21,805 bases of DNA from Chara braunii (GCA_003427395.1 BFEA01000566.1:378214-400018), one strand, 5' to 3'. Counted from the stretch's first letter, positions 1 through 8,220 are shown. Numbers and translations: made by a program. The notes: a model not told the origin generated them from the letters alone.

Positions 1-58
<58 letters not shown>

Positions 59-94
59 AACAAACAAACAAACAAACAAACAAACAAACAAACA
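1..94. repeat. Compound (CA)n-(CAAA)n microsatellite
   Basis: A pure CA dinucleotide run occupies about 1-54 and passes directly into CAAA tetranucleotide units up to about 94. It is cut by the left window edge, so its true length is unknown. About 50 unique bases separate it from the next CA array. Confidence 0.97.
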
Positions 95-142
95 GAACCA
101 CAGCCACCCCTTTGTTTGTGGAGCTATGCTTAGGGAATGCAA

Positions 143-166
143 AACACACGCACACACACACGCACA

Positions 167-222
<56 letters not shown>
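143..222. repeat. (CA)n microsatellite, left flank of the retroelement
   Basis: An imperfect CA array of about 80 bp with a few CG and TA interruptions. Unique sequence that leads into the Penelope-like element starts at 223. A second CA array lies at 6699-6781, so the two may be halves of one target microsatellite. Confidence 0.95.
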
Positions 223-225
<3 letters not shown>

Positions 226-526
226 GTCTCTTTCGAGTTAGGCAGGTACTACGGGTCCTCTGACTTCCAGTAAAAAATCATTTGACTGGATCTCGCCGGT
301 ATCACCTATAGGCTGTAGCGCTTCGAGATGTCGTTCAGTCATCTATCCCCAATACAATACGTGATCTGCCCCCATGTAGTATTTCGCCACTCCTAATAAG
401 GCCTTGCTGGTTTTGACCAACAACTGGCAGAGGGCCGAAGGCCAGCATGCATTCGCGTGCTGCAGCCTGGGCAAAACAATTTGAATCGGAATTACGAGGC
501 ATTGATCAAAGCCCCTTTCAACCAGA

Positions 527-892
527 ATGGATGCTCTTCCAGTTCCTAGGGTTATTTACGCTATTATTCACATACCATCTGGTCGCACATATGATGGACA
601 AACCACATACTCTGCTCACCAGCACCTACGACAGCATTGGCACTCCCGCTATTCGTCTCAAATGACTCACTCATGGCATTTCCATCTCTACCACTCCATG
701 GCTATGCAACCACCATTTCATTTTGTTGTCTGGCCCCTGAAGTGTCTAGATCCACATCTCTATATGGATACTGACGGTTCCATCAATCCTGAACTGTTTA
801 AAGGTGTGGTTACTCCTCGTGAGGGGTTTTGGGTATGGCCCCTGGCCACCCTATACCCTCCTGGCTTCAACAGCGTCCTCCCACAAGGGTGA
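527..892 (+). pseudogene. GIY-YIG endonuclease domain of the PLE
   Basis: This is a 121-codon open segment. Residues 9-15 (VIYAIIH) fit the GIY strand and residues 21-26 (TYDGQT) fit the YIG strand, where Val/Ile is usual and Asp is seen here. The basic helix SAHQHLRQHW (29-38) carries the expected arginine. A later REGFWVWPLATLYP stretch (98-111) supplies a candidate catalytic Glu at residue 99 before the Trp and the conserved L-x-T-L-x-P block. Met527 is probably not the real start, because a plausible upstream exon-like segment (WAKQFESELRGIDQ) is in frame 3 from 447, implying a frameshift near 520-545. Its position before the RT is the diagnostic permutation. The Asp in the YIG motif may be a decay mutation. 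Confidence 0.7.
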
Positions 893-1305
893 TTACAGCC
901 TGTTAGACAATAACATCGGTCAACAGGTGGATTCGTTCGAGAGGTAGTCCGAGTCCTCCTTCCATGATTGGCCCCGGAGCACAAAGTCTTGGTGACAAAC
1001 CCTTCATGATTGACACTGTTCCAGGTCCATTCTATGCTGTGCGCTCAGCCCGGCATAGCCCGGCATTGCATGCCTACTCAAGCGGCCAATTCAGAATGGC
1101 AATCAATATCTTGTACCCTCTCCCAAGCTACCTCATCCTGGCACTCTTGCTTGCTGCAATGGTTGCAAACAAATGTCTCAAACTCCGAGCTCACACCGAA
1201 CACTCGTCAACTGGAGTGCCTGATCTGTGGTCTGCAATATTCACGCCAACCATATCTCAGTCCTGCACATGATAGGGCTCCGTTCTTAAACTTTATTAAG
1301 GTTGT

Positions 1306-1530
1306 GCACGTGCATCAGGTTGCTCACACCACACAATTACGGGCGTCCTTCGGCTACTGGAGGTCGTTGAATTACATCCACGGCCTGCTCTTGCCAAGAA
1401 GATACATATCTGTGACAAGATGGTGCCACCCATTCGTGTCCAGTTCTGTAATTTTACAGACATGGCACTCAGCATAACAACAAACATGCCTCCTCCAGAC
1501 CCTAGCAATTGTCCATGCAGACATTGTTGA
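1306..1530 (+). pseudogene. CxC linker domain of the PLE
   Basis: Frame 1 reads a block containing LLEVVELHPRPALAKKIH, then MVPPIRVQFCNFTDMALS, then PPDPSNCPCRHC. The Cys-Pro-Cys at 1510-1518 matches the CxC motif that joins the endonuclease and RT in permuted PLEs. The preceding proline pair plus hydrophobic stretch also matches the family layout. A TGA at 1528 ends this frame. The next conserved words (SHVTTVDYTII, 1532-1564) continue in frame 2, so one small indel lies between 1518 and 1532. Upstream, 905-1305 should hold the rest of the linker but is scrambled over frames with stops at 1270 and 1297. Confidence 0.65.
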
Positions 1531-1885
1531 CAGTCATGTGACCACAGTGGACTACACTATAATACAAGGCACACACTTGCGGGCACTCTTCTTTGAAGGC
1601 TCCAAGTACCACCTCAATGTCGACACCACACATGTGATGAAAGCGTTGAAGCTCGGTCTGGACGAGTCTATTGCCAAATTTATAGCAACCATGAGATCAA
1701 CACGCAACAATGAAGTTGTGATAGTTGACTGTCTCTCTCAGTTGCGCAGATGGCGCGCAACAATTTTTTTAAGAAGCCAAAAAATTTTTTGTAGGTCATC
1801 GTACCAAGCACCTACTCAGCTGCCTCACGAGCTGCCAACACATCTCTTCAGAGGCTACAGCAACAATTCGCCATATTGTCGATAA
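1529..1885 (+). pseudogene. RT N-terminal block of the PLE
   Basis: Frame 2 begins DSHVTTVDYTIIQGTHLRAL and continues to FEGSKYHLNVDTTHV. In this clade the CxC motif is followed by an H-V-x-T-x-D segment, then a Leu-Arg-x-Leu helix and a G-x-K-Y-R motif, and each has a visible counterpart here. The conserved section ends near 1700. The rest of the open segment (to a stop near 1885) is low in conserved words and includes a T-rich/A-rich stretch at 1763-1792 that may be a slippage-prone site. Confidence 0.65.
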
Positions 1886-1977
1886 AACGTCACACAACAT
1901 GGCAATCTGTTGCAAACGCTGGTACACATATAAGTTATCACAACATCTTGATAGTCCTACCTTAGATCCAGCAGTCG

Positions 1978-2415
1978 ATGGCCAGCATCCTTGAATGCCA
2001 TGCACTTTTCAATCAACGTTGGGGCTATCGACATACTGACACCCTTCCTTATCTCTACTTCGCACTTAAAGCACACAAATCCCCACCCGCTCAACGTCCA
2101 ATTCTCGGAGTTACTCAACAAAACAACCTTTCCCGATCCGCACCTTGCTCAGCACCTCATCGACCTTCAGTCTTGAACCTGCATAGCAGGCCTCCTCATA
2201 AACCTCTTGCAAGTACAACAATGGCCTCTCGTTCACTTAGCTATGCCCTCCAAGGCGCGAAGGACATTGAGCTTTATCAAGAAAGTGACGTACGACGTAA
2301 CGACGTTGCTGGATCGTGCAAAGTGTTGAAGAAGTCATTCTGGACCTCAAGTAGAATGCACATTCCCTTAGAGGTTGTACGACACACACAACAGATTTCA
2401 CAACAATGTACATGA
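1978..2415 (+). pseudogene. RT motif 1/2 segment of the PLE
   Basis: In frame 1, DTLPYLYFALKAHKSP followed by AQRPILGV (2038-2112) matches the RT fingers of PLEs: an aromatic LPYLY strand, the K-x-H-K-x-P signature and the R-P-I strand that contacts incoming nucleotide and template. After about 2130 this frame loses resemblance. The following conserved block reappears in frame 3 by about 2340, so another indel lies in 2130-2340. Confidence 0.7.
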
Positions 2416-2829
2416 ACCTGCCACACGACAGAATTCTTAACAATGTCCTAAATGTTGTTCGTGAAGCACATGATTATGCTTTGGGGAGGATCCCACAGGG
2501 AAGAAGGCTAGTACAAATGTACATGACCATCGGAGGTCCACATCGTGGGGAGTGGGTTACTTCACATGGCTCGGACACCCTTTCAATCTCAAAAATTGAA
2601 CAGCATCTGCGGTTTGTAATCTCCAATACATATCTTTATACAACGGATGGCACTCCACGCCATCAGGTGGTCAACATCCCTATGGGCACTAACGCTTGAC
2701 CAGAAATTGCGAACGTTACGCTCTACTGGGACGAAGCACAGCTCATCGACGAACTTCGCCAGCGAGATCTGCGCATTGTGCAAGCATACGCATTTGCATA
2801 CCGATTCATTGATGACATCCTATCATGGA
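2340..2829 (+). pseudogene. RT catalytic core (motifs A, B, C) of the PLE
   Basis: Frame 3 is continuous apart from one TGA. Motif A reads TDFTTMYMNLPHD with the first catalytic Asp at 2394-2396. Next comes HLRFVISNTYLYTTDGTPRH, the helix and turn before motif B. Motif B reads VVNIPMGTNA (2667-2696), then a TGA at 2697, then PEIANVTLYWDEA. Motif C reads AYRFIDDILSW with the Asp pair at 2811-2816. The three catalytic aspartates and the PMGTN turn are intact although the gene is otherwise broken. The residue after PMGTN is Ala and the next codon is TGA, where the family has a small residue before Pro. Confidence 0.85.
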
Positions 2830-3290
2830 AGACATCTTCGCCTCCCTACTTGGTATGGTCTTGAGTGGAAAGACACTACGGAGCACGATGGGTCATGTCT
2901 TTTCCTTGGGGCCAGAATCCTCGTTCGGTCGGACGACTCCCTTCACATTGGTGTGTTTGATAAGGTTGAGGCCTGGACATTCCCTACTATACGATATCCC
3001 AGTGCTTCCTCCAATGCCCCGGCTGATCAACCCGCAAAGGTCTTCACAAGACAGCTAACGAGGTTCGAACATATCTGTAACAATATCTCCGACTTCAAAG
3101 CTATAGTGACTTCCCTGACACGGCGGCGTATGCTTGTTAGGGGCCATCTTCCCAGTGTCTTGGCCATAGGCTGGACTGCATATATGCATGGCCAGGAGCG
3201 TTGCCCACCCACTTACGTTACACGGCTTTCGAACTGGTTTCACCGCATGGTGCCCTGGGCGATTGCTCACCGAGTGCCACAAGCTAATTC
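2821..3290 (+). pseudogene. RT thumb/C-terminal block of the PLE
   Basis: Frame 1 reads YGLEWKDTTE, then CLFLGARILV, GVFDKVEAWTFPTIRYP, SSNAP, KVFTRQLTRFEHIC and LTRRRMLVRGHLPSVL. These track the C-terminal half of Naiad/Chlamys RTs: the FLxxxI strand (motif D area), a D-K pair (2959-2964), the aromatic-hydrophobic-Y/F-P strand, S-S-N-x-P (3007-3021) and the Q-L-x-R-F/Y helix. The switch from frame 3 to frame 1 occurs within 2820-2850. The recognisable domain fades near 3260 at WFHRMVPWA. Confidence 0.8.
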
Positions 3291-3866
3291 TGCGCACAGG
3301 TCACACAACCGCACGCAGCAGGCCACCACCCACTCCCTAACACCAATCCTGACCACGGGCAGCATCAGCATCAGCCCCCCTCACAATCAAACACAGCGGG
3401 CCCACAAATGGCAAACTCTAATGTGGATATGCCAACTCAGCAGGAGACCATGCCAGCCCCAACAAACAATGTAAACGTCGTCGTAATGGCTGCAGGGGAT
3501 GAAGGCTTGCATATTGGAAATGCGGCGACGACCGCTGTTGAAAGTGTGCTGCCACCATCACCGCCTTCGCCTCCTCCACCCCCACAAATGGCAGACGCTA
3601 ATGTGGATATGCCAACTCAGCGGGAGACCATGCCAGCCCCAACAAACAATGTAAACGTCGTCGTAATGGCTGCAGAGGATGAAGGCTTGCATATTGGAAA
3701 TGCGGCGACGACCGCTGTGGAAAGTGTGCCGCCACGACCACCGCCTTCACCTCCTCCACCCCCACCACCTCCACCCCCACCCCCACCACCCCCACCCCCA
3801 CCCCCACCCCCACGCCCACACTCACCATCACCACCACCTCCCTGGACGGCATTTACTACTACATGA
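3291..3866 (+). pseudogene. Proline-rich tail with 60-residue duplication
   Basis: Frame 3 is open from about 3291 to a TGA at 3864. It begins Gln/His/Asn-rich (QHQHQPPSQSNTAGPQ), then carries two 60-codon copies starting MANSNVDMPTQ and MADANVDMPTQ, each with NNVNVVVMAA and GLHIGNAATTAVESV, and ends in a polyproline tract of about 30 residues. I do not recognise the function; low-complexity Pro/Gln-rich tails are typical linkers. It starts where the RT domain ends and lies in the same frame as the RT core, so it may be the C-terminal extension of the element's protein. Confidence 0.45.
3408..3767 (+). repeat. 180-bp in-frame direct tandem duplication
   Basis: Unit 1 is 3408-3587 and unit 2 is 3588-3767, with about ten substitutions between them and no indel, so the reading frame is kept. 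The second unit runs into an expanded CCACCC/CCCCCA tract (about 3760-3830). Confidence 0.93.
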
Positions 3867-4162
3867 TCCCCTTAGTCATTTGCCTCCTCTTCTTCATTTT
3901 CCTCTTCTTCCACCTCTTCCTCCTCAGCCTCCACCTACCATGCCTCCCCTTCTTCATTGACCTCATCATCAACACATTCATGGTCAGATCGGTCGTAACA
4001 AAGGCCCCGTCGGAAGAGACCCCAGTGTTGGATCGGTTGTTACAGATGCCTCTTCGGCGGAGATGTTTCCCATCTCCGCCACTGCCTCCAAGACAGCGGC
4101 TTCGTTTGTCCTGGAACAGCATGAATACCATGCCCCTTGCAGGGGTTAAAGATCTGCTCTGA

Positions 4163-4684
4163 CGACATGCTCGCAACCGTACGGAACGACATCGTTGCTC
4201 TCAATATACACTAGCCAGGAGTAGTACATATCGAGTCCGATGCCCGCAATGTGGCGATGATTTCTTCGGTACTGCAGGCCTGCGTGTGCACCAGACCCGA
4301 GGTGTAGCTACCTGTGCAGCATTTGCACGACTAGCAGCCACTTTGAGCACAAGTGCGACTGATCCACCTCCGCTTCCTGCATCTGCCCCGTCTATTCCTC
4401 ATCCACCTGACCCTACATGCTCCCCCGCCTCAAATGATAATGATCCACCTTGTGATCACCTAATGGACCCTCCGAATCGAGGTGACCTCTCTTCGGAGCG
4501 CATATCGGATCCAATGGAGTTAATACAGCCGGAGGAGCCTGACAGAAATGGTCAAGACTGCAATGAGTCTCCGCCTGGCGTGCAATCTGCAGAATTGGAT
4601 GAACCTCCCCCGGCCGCACAACCTGCAGAATTGGATGATGTCATAGTACTACACCGAAGCCATTGTGCATACTATGCCATTAAT
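4163..4684 (+). pseudogene. CCHC zinc-finger and acidic/proline-rich coding remnant
   Basis: Frame 2 reads through from about 4163. A zinc-finger pattern CPQCGDDFFGTAGLRVH then ATC has spacing C-x2-C-x12-H-x7-C, with ligands at 4241, 4250, 4289 and 4313. It resembles a C2H2-like finger whose last ligand is Cys. A Pro/Asp/Ser-rich stretch follows (DPPPLPASAPS to QPAELDDV), including two imperfect copies of an (S/P)AELD(E/D) motif, then VLHRSHCAYYAIN at the end. The segment just upstream (3970-4140, frame 1) also looks coding-like but is separated by a stop. Origin is uncertain: an accessory domain of the PLE, or a separate element. Confidence 0.45.
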
Positions 4685-5010
4685 GTATGTCTCCTTGCCT
4701 ACAATTGCAACTCTTATACTGTTTCTGTTTTGCAGACGTTGTCCATTGGATAGAAGAAGAGCACCGTGTCGTTTGCCCGGAGGACGACAGTACTACACCT
4801 GGCGTGAACATAGAAGTCATGTCTATGGCATTGATGGGTAGGCGAATACAATTCCAGCCTGCTGCACAAAATCACGTGTCAAGCATGGATCCGAATATTC
4901 GGGCATACATCTTACATCGTCCAGGTCACTTCAATGCTCTTACCTATCAAACAATGGTGGTAGAGTGCATGCAGCAGGAAATATCAACTCTTTCCATCAC
5001 CAAGCGGTAG
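4638..5010 (+). pseudogene. Possible papain-fold cysteine protease fragment with intron-like segment
   Basis: Frame 2 ends in HRSHCAYYAIN (Cys at 4664), a Cys-then-hydrophobic helix as in papain-fold deubiquitinase-like proteases. At 4685 a strong donor-like GTATGT begins a short T-rich stretch ending TTTTGCAG at 4735, like a 47-51 nt intron. Frame 1 then reads DVVHWIEEEHRVVCPEDD, MALMGRRIQFQPAAQN and RPGHFNALTYQT, where His4927 followed by Phe-Asn could be the catalytic His. Splicing from 4689 (phase 1) keeps the frame, whereas the better donor at 4685 leads to a stop. A simple frameshift is the alternative explanation. The protease reading is an inference from Cys/His order only; Josephin and OTU families share this order. 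Confidence 0.35.
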
Positions 5011-5234
5011 AACAACACTCGGACTGGCTCGTCCATCAGGAACAGTTTGTCGATGAGCACTCGCAAGCCTCCGGAGAGCAATCCATTTGAACCTCCTTCC
5101 CTTGTGCATGGTCAGGCAGCATCCCCTCCCTGTGTGGATCAGACGGATTCTACCACGAACAGTGAAGGGACCTCTCCAGGGGATGGAGACTGCGCCCTCC
5201 CACTGTGTTGTCGCAAGGCACAGTTCGGTTAGCA

Positions 5235-5427
5235 TGTGCATGGCATAGCCTCTGCTCCGAACACTATGAAGGGATGGTCACTGTCAGCCTCTGCCTCGAA
5301 AACTGCGATCCTTTGTCTTGTGCTCATACTCACCCCCCCTGATTTTACTTGCCCAGCATGCCGTTGTGGCCTTGATCTGCCATGCTTGAATAATTGCGCA
5401 CGTCAGCCTTCTTTGCTGATGACATGA
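5235..5427 (+). pseudogene. Cysteine-rich block, copy 1
   Basis: Frame 3 reads CAWHSLCSEHYEGMVTVSLC then LENCDPLSCAHTHPP, with a stop after it; frame 1 continues DFTCPACRCGLDLPCLNNC to a stop at 5425. The Cys/His spacing suggests a zinc-binding module broken by one indel near 5335. A related block occurs at 5787-5890. Family not recognised. Confidence 0.3.
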
Positions 5428-5786
5428 CGGCAACATGCCATATGTCGTCAACGTTTCCAAGAACCTGTCATAGAAAGTATGTGAAAGTATGTGTCTCTAA
5501 TGCGTGGACTATCCCCAGTGCCATCATCCGCCACATCCTCTCCTAGCATGTCCCACAGTCAAAATTCCTCTTCCGTGCCTGACGAACGACAGACACAGCA
5601 GCCAGAGGAGGACAGTAGATTACCATAGGGGACACCTACAAAGCGCTGTACTTATAGGTTATCTCCACCAGGGCGAGCTGTTGCAGACCAAATCCTGCAG
5701 CAGCTAAACGCCCTAGCTTTGGAGCAACCTTGCCCGCCGTCGTCTACCCTTAGAGAAGGGATGACCCACCGGAGATTCAGCTAGCA

Positions 5787-6108
5787 TGTGGTTCGCATGC
5801 CTTATGCCGTGAGGATTATGAAAGGATAGCCCAAGTGCGCTTTTGTCTTCATACGTATGATGACAGTCTACACTACTCATGCACGGGCAGAACCGAGCAT
5901 GTAGGAGCCATGTCCAATTTGTACACAGGGCCTGGAACGGCAATTGCCTCTACAATTGCAGTGGACGTGCCTCTGTGTTCCTAGCATGTAGGAGCCACGT
6001 AGCCTGTGACATCTGTCTAACCGCAACTGCGAGAACTGGATGCGGTGCTTCCACAGGCCACACCCAAACCGCCCCTGCCCGGTCTGTAGAGGTGGCCACT
6101 TACCATAG
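5787..6108 (+). pseudogene. Cysteine-rich block, copy 2, with RING-like end
   Basis: Frame 3 reads CGSHALCREDYERIAQVRFC then a YDDSLHYSC segment, aligned without gaps to copy 1 at 5235. Further on, frame 1 (6028-6105) reads NCENWMRCFHRPHPNRPC then PVCRGG, resembling the second half of a RING finger (C-x2-W, then C-P-x-C-R). The frames between are broken. The two pieces may come from one zinc-binding domain or may be chance. There is a 15-bp direct repeat (agcatgtaggagcca) near 5898 and 5981. Confidence 0.28.
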
Positions 6109-6697
6109 GCCACGACTGGTCCTCAAATCTTACGCAACCCACACACTGACTGGCCTCATGTGCCATTCTAGAGTGCTCTGCGATGCCAGTCACTATTTAG
6201 AACTGTGTCAGAACTCCACCGCCCATTTCCTTCCTCCCTTCTCTTGTGTATTACTAGTAAGAATGAGCATCATTAAGAGAACAGACAAAATATAAGTTGA
6301 AGATCTGAGAAGAAATGAACAGGAATATACCTCCGCCTTTGCTCTGCCTCCTTTCATAGTGCGCAAGTGGGCCGGTATGGCACACGGGGATGTGGGCAGC
6401 TCGCGCTCAACCACAATCAACGTGGTGAGCCTTGTACATGAGAGGCATGGTAAAGGGGGAGCTGCAAGAACAAATGAAAGGGGAACCCCAAAGAAATCAA
6501 CCGTGAACACAATTAAGAAAGGGGGTTACATGCCTCTATAACACTTCATGTTGCTTGCTATAGAGGTGACATTGTTTCATTGTTGGATTGTCTCAACTCA
6601 GGGGCTTGCGTTGTCTGCAAAAGGATTGAATTATTTATGCTTTGATTTTGGATCTCCTCATCTGGGTTGAATAGGGGCTGTTGTGGTGAAAATTCAG

Positions 6698-6698
<1 letters not shown>
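6109..6698. other. Gene-free stretch before the right CA array
   Basis: There are short open frames on both strands but none with recognisable motifs. The sequence becomes A/T-richer from about 6290. If the PLE ends at the CA array this is its 3' untranslated part; no poly(A) tail or pseudo-LTR is visible. Confidence 0.5.
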
Positions 6699-6777
<79 letters not shown>

Positions 6778-6781
6778 CACA
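6699..6781. repeat. (CA)n microsatellite, right flank
   Basis: About 83 bp of CA repeats with two CG interruptions, same orientation as the array at 143-222. It produces meaningless Thr-His and Cys-Val open frames on the two strands. Confidence 0.97.
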
Positions 6782-7640
6782 ATATTGCCTATCTGTACCT
6801 TTTTTTGTTTTATGTGTGGCTTGTGATGATTTCTGGATGGGATGAGAGAGACAGATTATCTTTTTCTTGAAAAACACACACACAGTTCATGCTCATTTCG
6901 CTGCGGGGATGTTTCATGATCATCTCCCAGAGGAATATTTGACGTCATCAATATGCAGGAGGAGCTCATGCTCATCGTGGCGTTTCCTGCTGATTCATAC
7001 AGATTGTACTCAGATTCGAGTTCCCGGTGAATCTCCCCTCCTTATCTGAGTGGATTCCCAAACCCCGACCCCGTCCCAACTTGAGTGCCGAACCCACCCC
7101 TGACTTCCGATGCCTCTCTGAGTTCCAACCATGCGTCCCAACAACTCATTAAGTCGCTACTCTCTCTTGTGTACCGAACCCTGCTTTTTTTTCCACCCCT
7201 CGCTCACCCCCTGCTTGGCCACGTGATTCCCTTCTTGGGTCCTTGTCGGGACTCGTAATTACCGATGCTCCCCCGTGGAACTCAAGAGTTCCAACAAGAG
7301 TTCCAACAAGAGTTCCAACAAGGAGGGGAATCCCTTCTTGGGCCCTTATTGGGACCTCAAACTCCATCACCACTACGGTCCCCCTCCTCTTCCCCAGCAA
7401 GTCGCGACTGCCCTCGAGTTGAGTATCATGTCCCTTGTCACTCTGGACTTTCCCCTCGAATTTGACTACACCTCCCTGCGAACAACACCCCTCACCCACG
7501 TGTCATTTCCATGAGTAAAATGAGCACGGAGACTGATCTCTCATAGAACTTTCTGTGAGAGAGCACTCAGCTGTCTATCAAACTTGCATTCAAACATGAA
7601 TCCGCTTGGAGAGTGATTTCTCACAGAATTTCCATTTTAA
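6782..7640. other. Unique sequence without a supported gene
   Basis: The interval 7050-7250 is C-rich with several repeats of the words GAGTTCC and CCGAACCC. No protein motif was found in any frame. Confidence 0.5.
7286..7321. repeat. Three tandem 12-bp units (gagttccaacaa)
   Basis: Three consecutive copies of gagttccaacaa; the unit length is a multiple of three but no real gene contains it. Confidence 0.93.
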
Positions 7641-7645
7641 AGATC

Positions 7646-8110
7646 ATGAGGATAGTGAATGAGGATGATGATGATGGTGATGATGATATCGATAATTACA
7701 ACAACGAGAATGGAAGATGATGATGATGATGATGGCATGAAATCTTCAGAAGGCAAGGAAGGTAATGGTGCAACTGACGACGATGATGACGACGACTTTT
7801 TGACGGCATTGATGATGATGTGTATGATGATCGTGTGTTGTGATGGTATAGATGAAGATGATAATATTGATGACCAAGACTATGATGACAATGATAATGG
7901 GTATGAAGATGATGATGATGATGATGCTGTTGTCATCATCATGATGATTATGATGATGAATTGTGATGATGATGATGATGACGACAACGATTACGATCAT
8001 GAGCAGGATTATGGCGATGACGAACATGCTGATGATGACAAGTACGATACTGGTCACCCGCACATGGATGAAGGCGGCAATGATGATGATGACGATCGAT
8101 GATGATGACC
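7646..8110. repeat. Imperfect GAT/GAC trinucleotide-rich tract
   Basis: The plus strand is dominated by GATGAT, GACGAC and interspersed ATG/AAT units. It keeps a 147-codon Asp/Met-rich open frame (7659-8102) because the trinucleotide contains no stop in that phase. Low complexity and no domain argue against a protein gene, though a short acidic protein cannot be excluded from sequence alone. Confidence 0.85.
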
Positions 8111-8173
8111 ATCATCGTATATGATCATTCCTGAGGATCATCATTACGACAACTGAAGACGCAGAGAACAGCG

Positions 8174-8220
8174 AAGTTGATAAACTCACAAAAAATATGA
8201 CGAAGTTGATAAACTCACTA
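8174..8220. repeat. 18-bp direct repeat
   Basis: The word cgaagttgataaactcac occurs twice, 28 bp apart, separated by an A-rich spacer. Confidence 0.9.

Larger units (their letters stand above)
447..3290 (+). pseudogene. Permuted PLE endonuclease-reverse transcriptase polyprotein, frameshifted
   Basis: This is one ancestral ORF now spread over all three plus frames. The family protein nicks DNA with its GIY-YIG domain and copies its RNA at the nick by target-primed reverse transcription. Reading order: N-terminal extension in frame 3 (447-525), GIY-YIG in frame 2 (527-889), linker in frame 1 (about 964-1527), CxC-distal block in frame 2 (1529-1700), RT motifs 1/2 in frame 1 (2041-2115), motifs A-C in frame 3 (2340-2829) and the C-terminal block in frame 1 (2821-3260). 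There are at least five frame changes plus in-frame stops at 1270, 1297, 1528 and 2697. The Met at 447 is the first start near the conserved region, but the true start cannot be fixed. The remnant spans about 950 codons, a plausible full length for such a protein. Confidence 0.82.
223..6698 (+). mobile_element. Probable decayed Naiad/Chlamys-type Penelope-like element between CA arrays
   Basis: The certain part is the endonuclease-linker-RT coding relic at 447-3290. The outer limits are inferred: CA microsatellites border the interval on both sides, and this PLE clade is known to favour microsatellite targets. The order GIY-YIG, CxC linker, RT is permuted relative to Penelope, Poseidon and Neptune elements. 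I found no pseudo-LTR (the 5' end is not visibly repeated near 6.2-6.7 kb) and no hammerhead ribozyme core. The 3' limit is uncertain: the element could end near 3866, with 3.9-6.7 kb belonging to another element or to host sequence. Many frameshifts and stops show it is inactive. Confidence 0.5.

Noticed and set aside
1-222. CRISPR-like or satellite array
   Set aside because: Only mono-, di- and tetranucleotide periodicity; no repeat-spacer structure.
3863-4162. Plus-strand 99-codon frame with Leu/Phe-rich start resembling a membrane protein
   Set aside because: The hydrophobic part comes from a CTT/CCT-rich pyrimidine tract; it sits between broken frames of the element.
5410-5440. Hammerhead ribozyme core (ctgatga) as in canonical Penelope pseudo-LTRs
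   Set aside because: No matching GAAA segment or stems follow, and this PLE clade is known to lack the canonical ribozyme.
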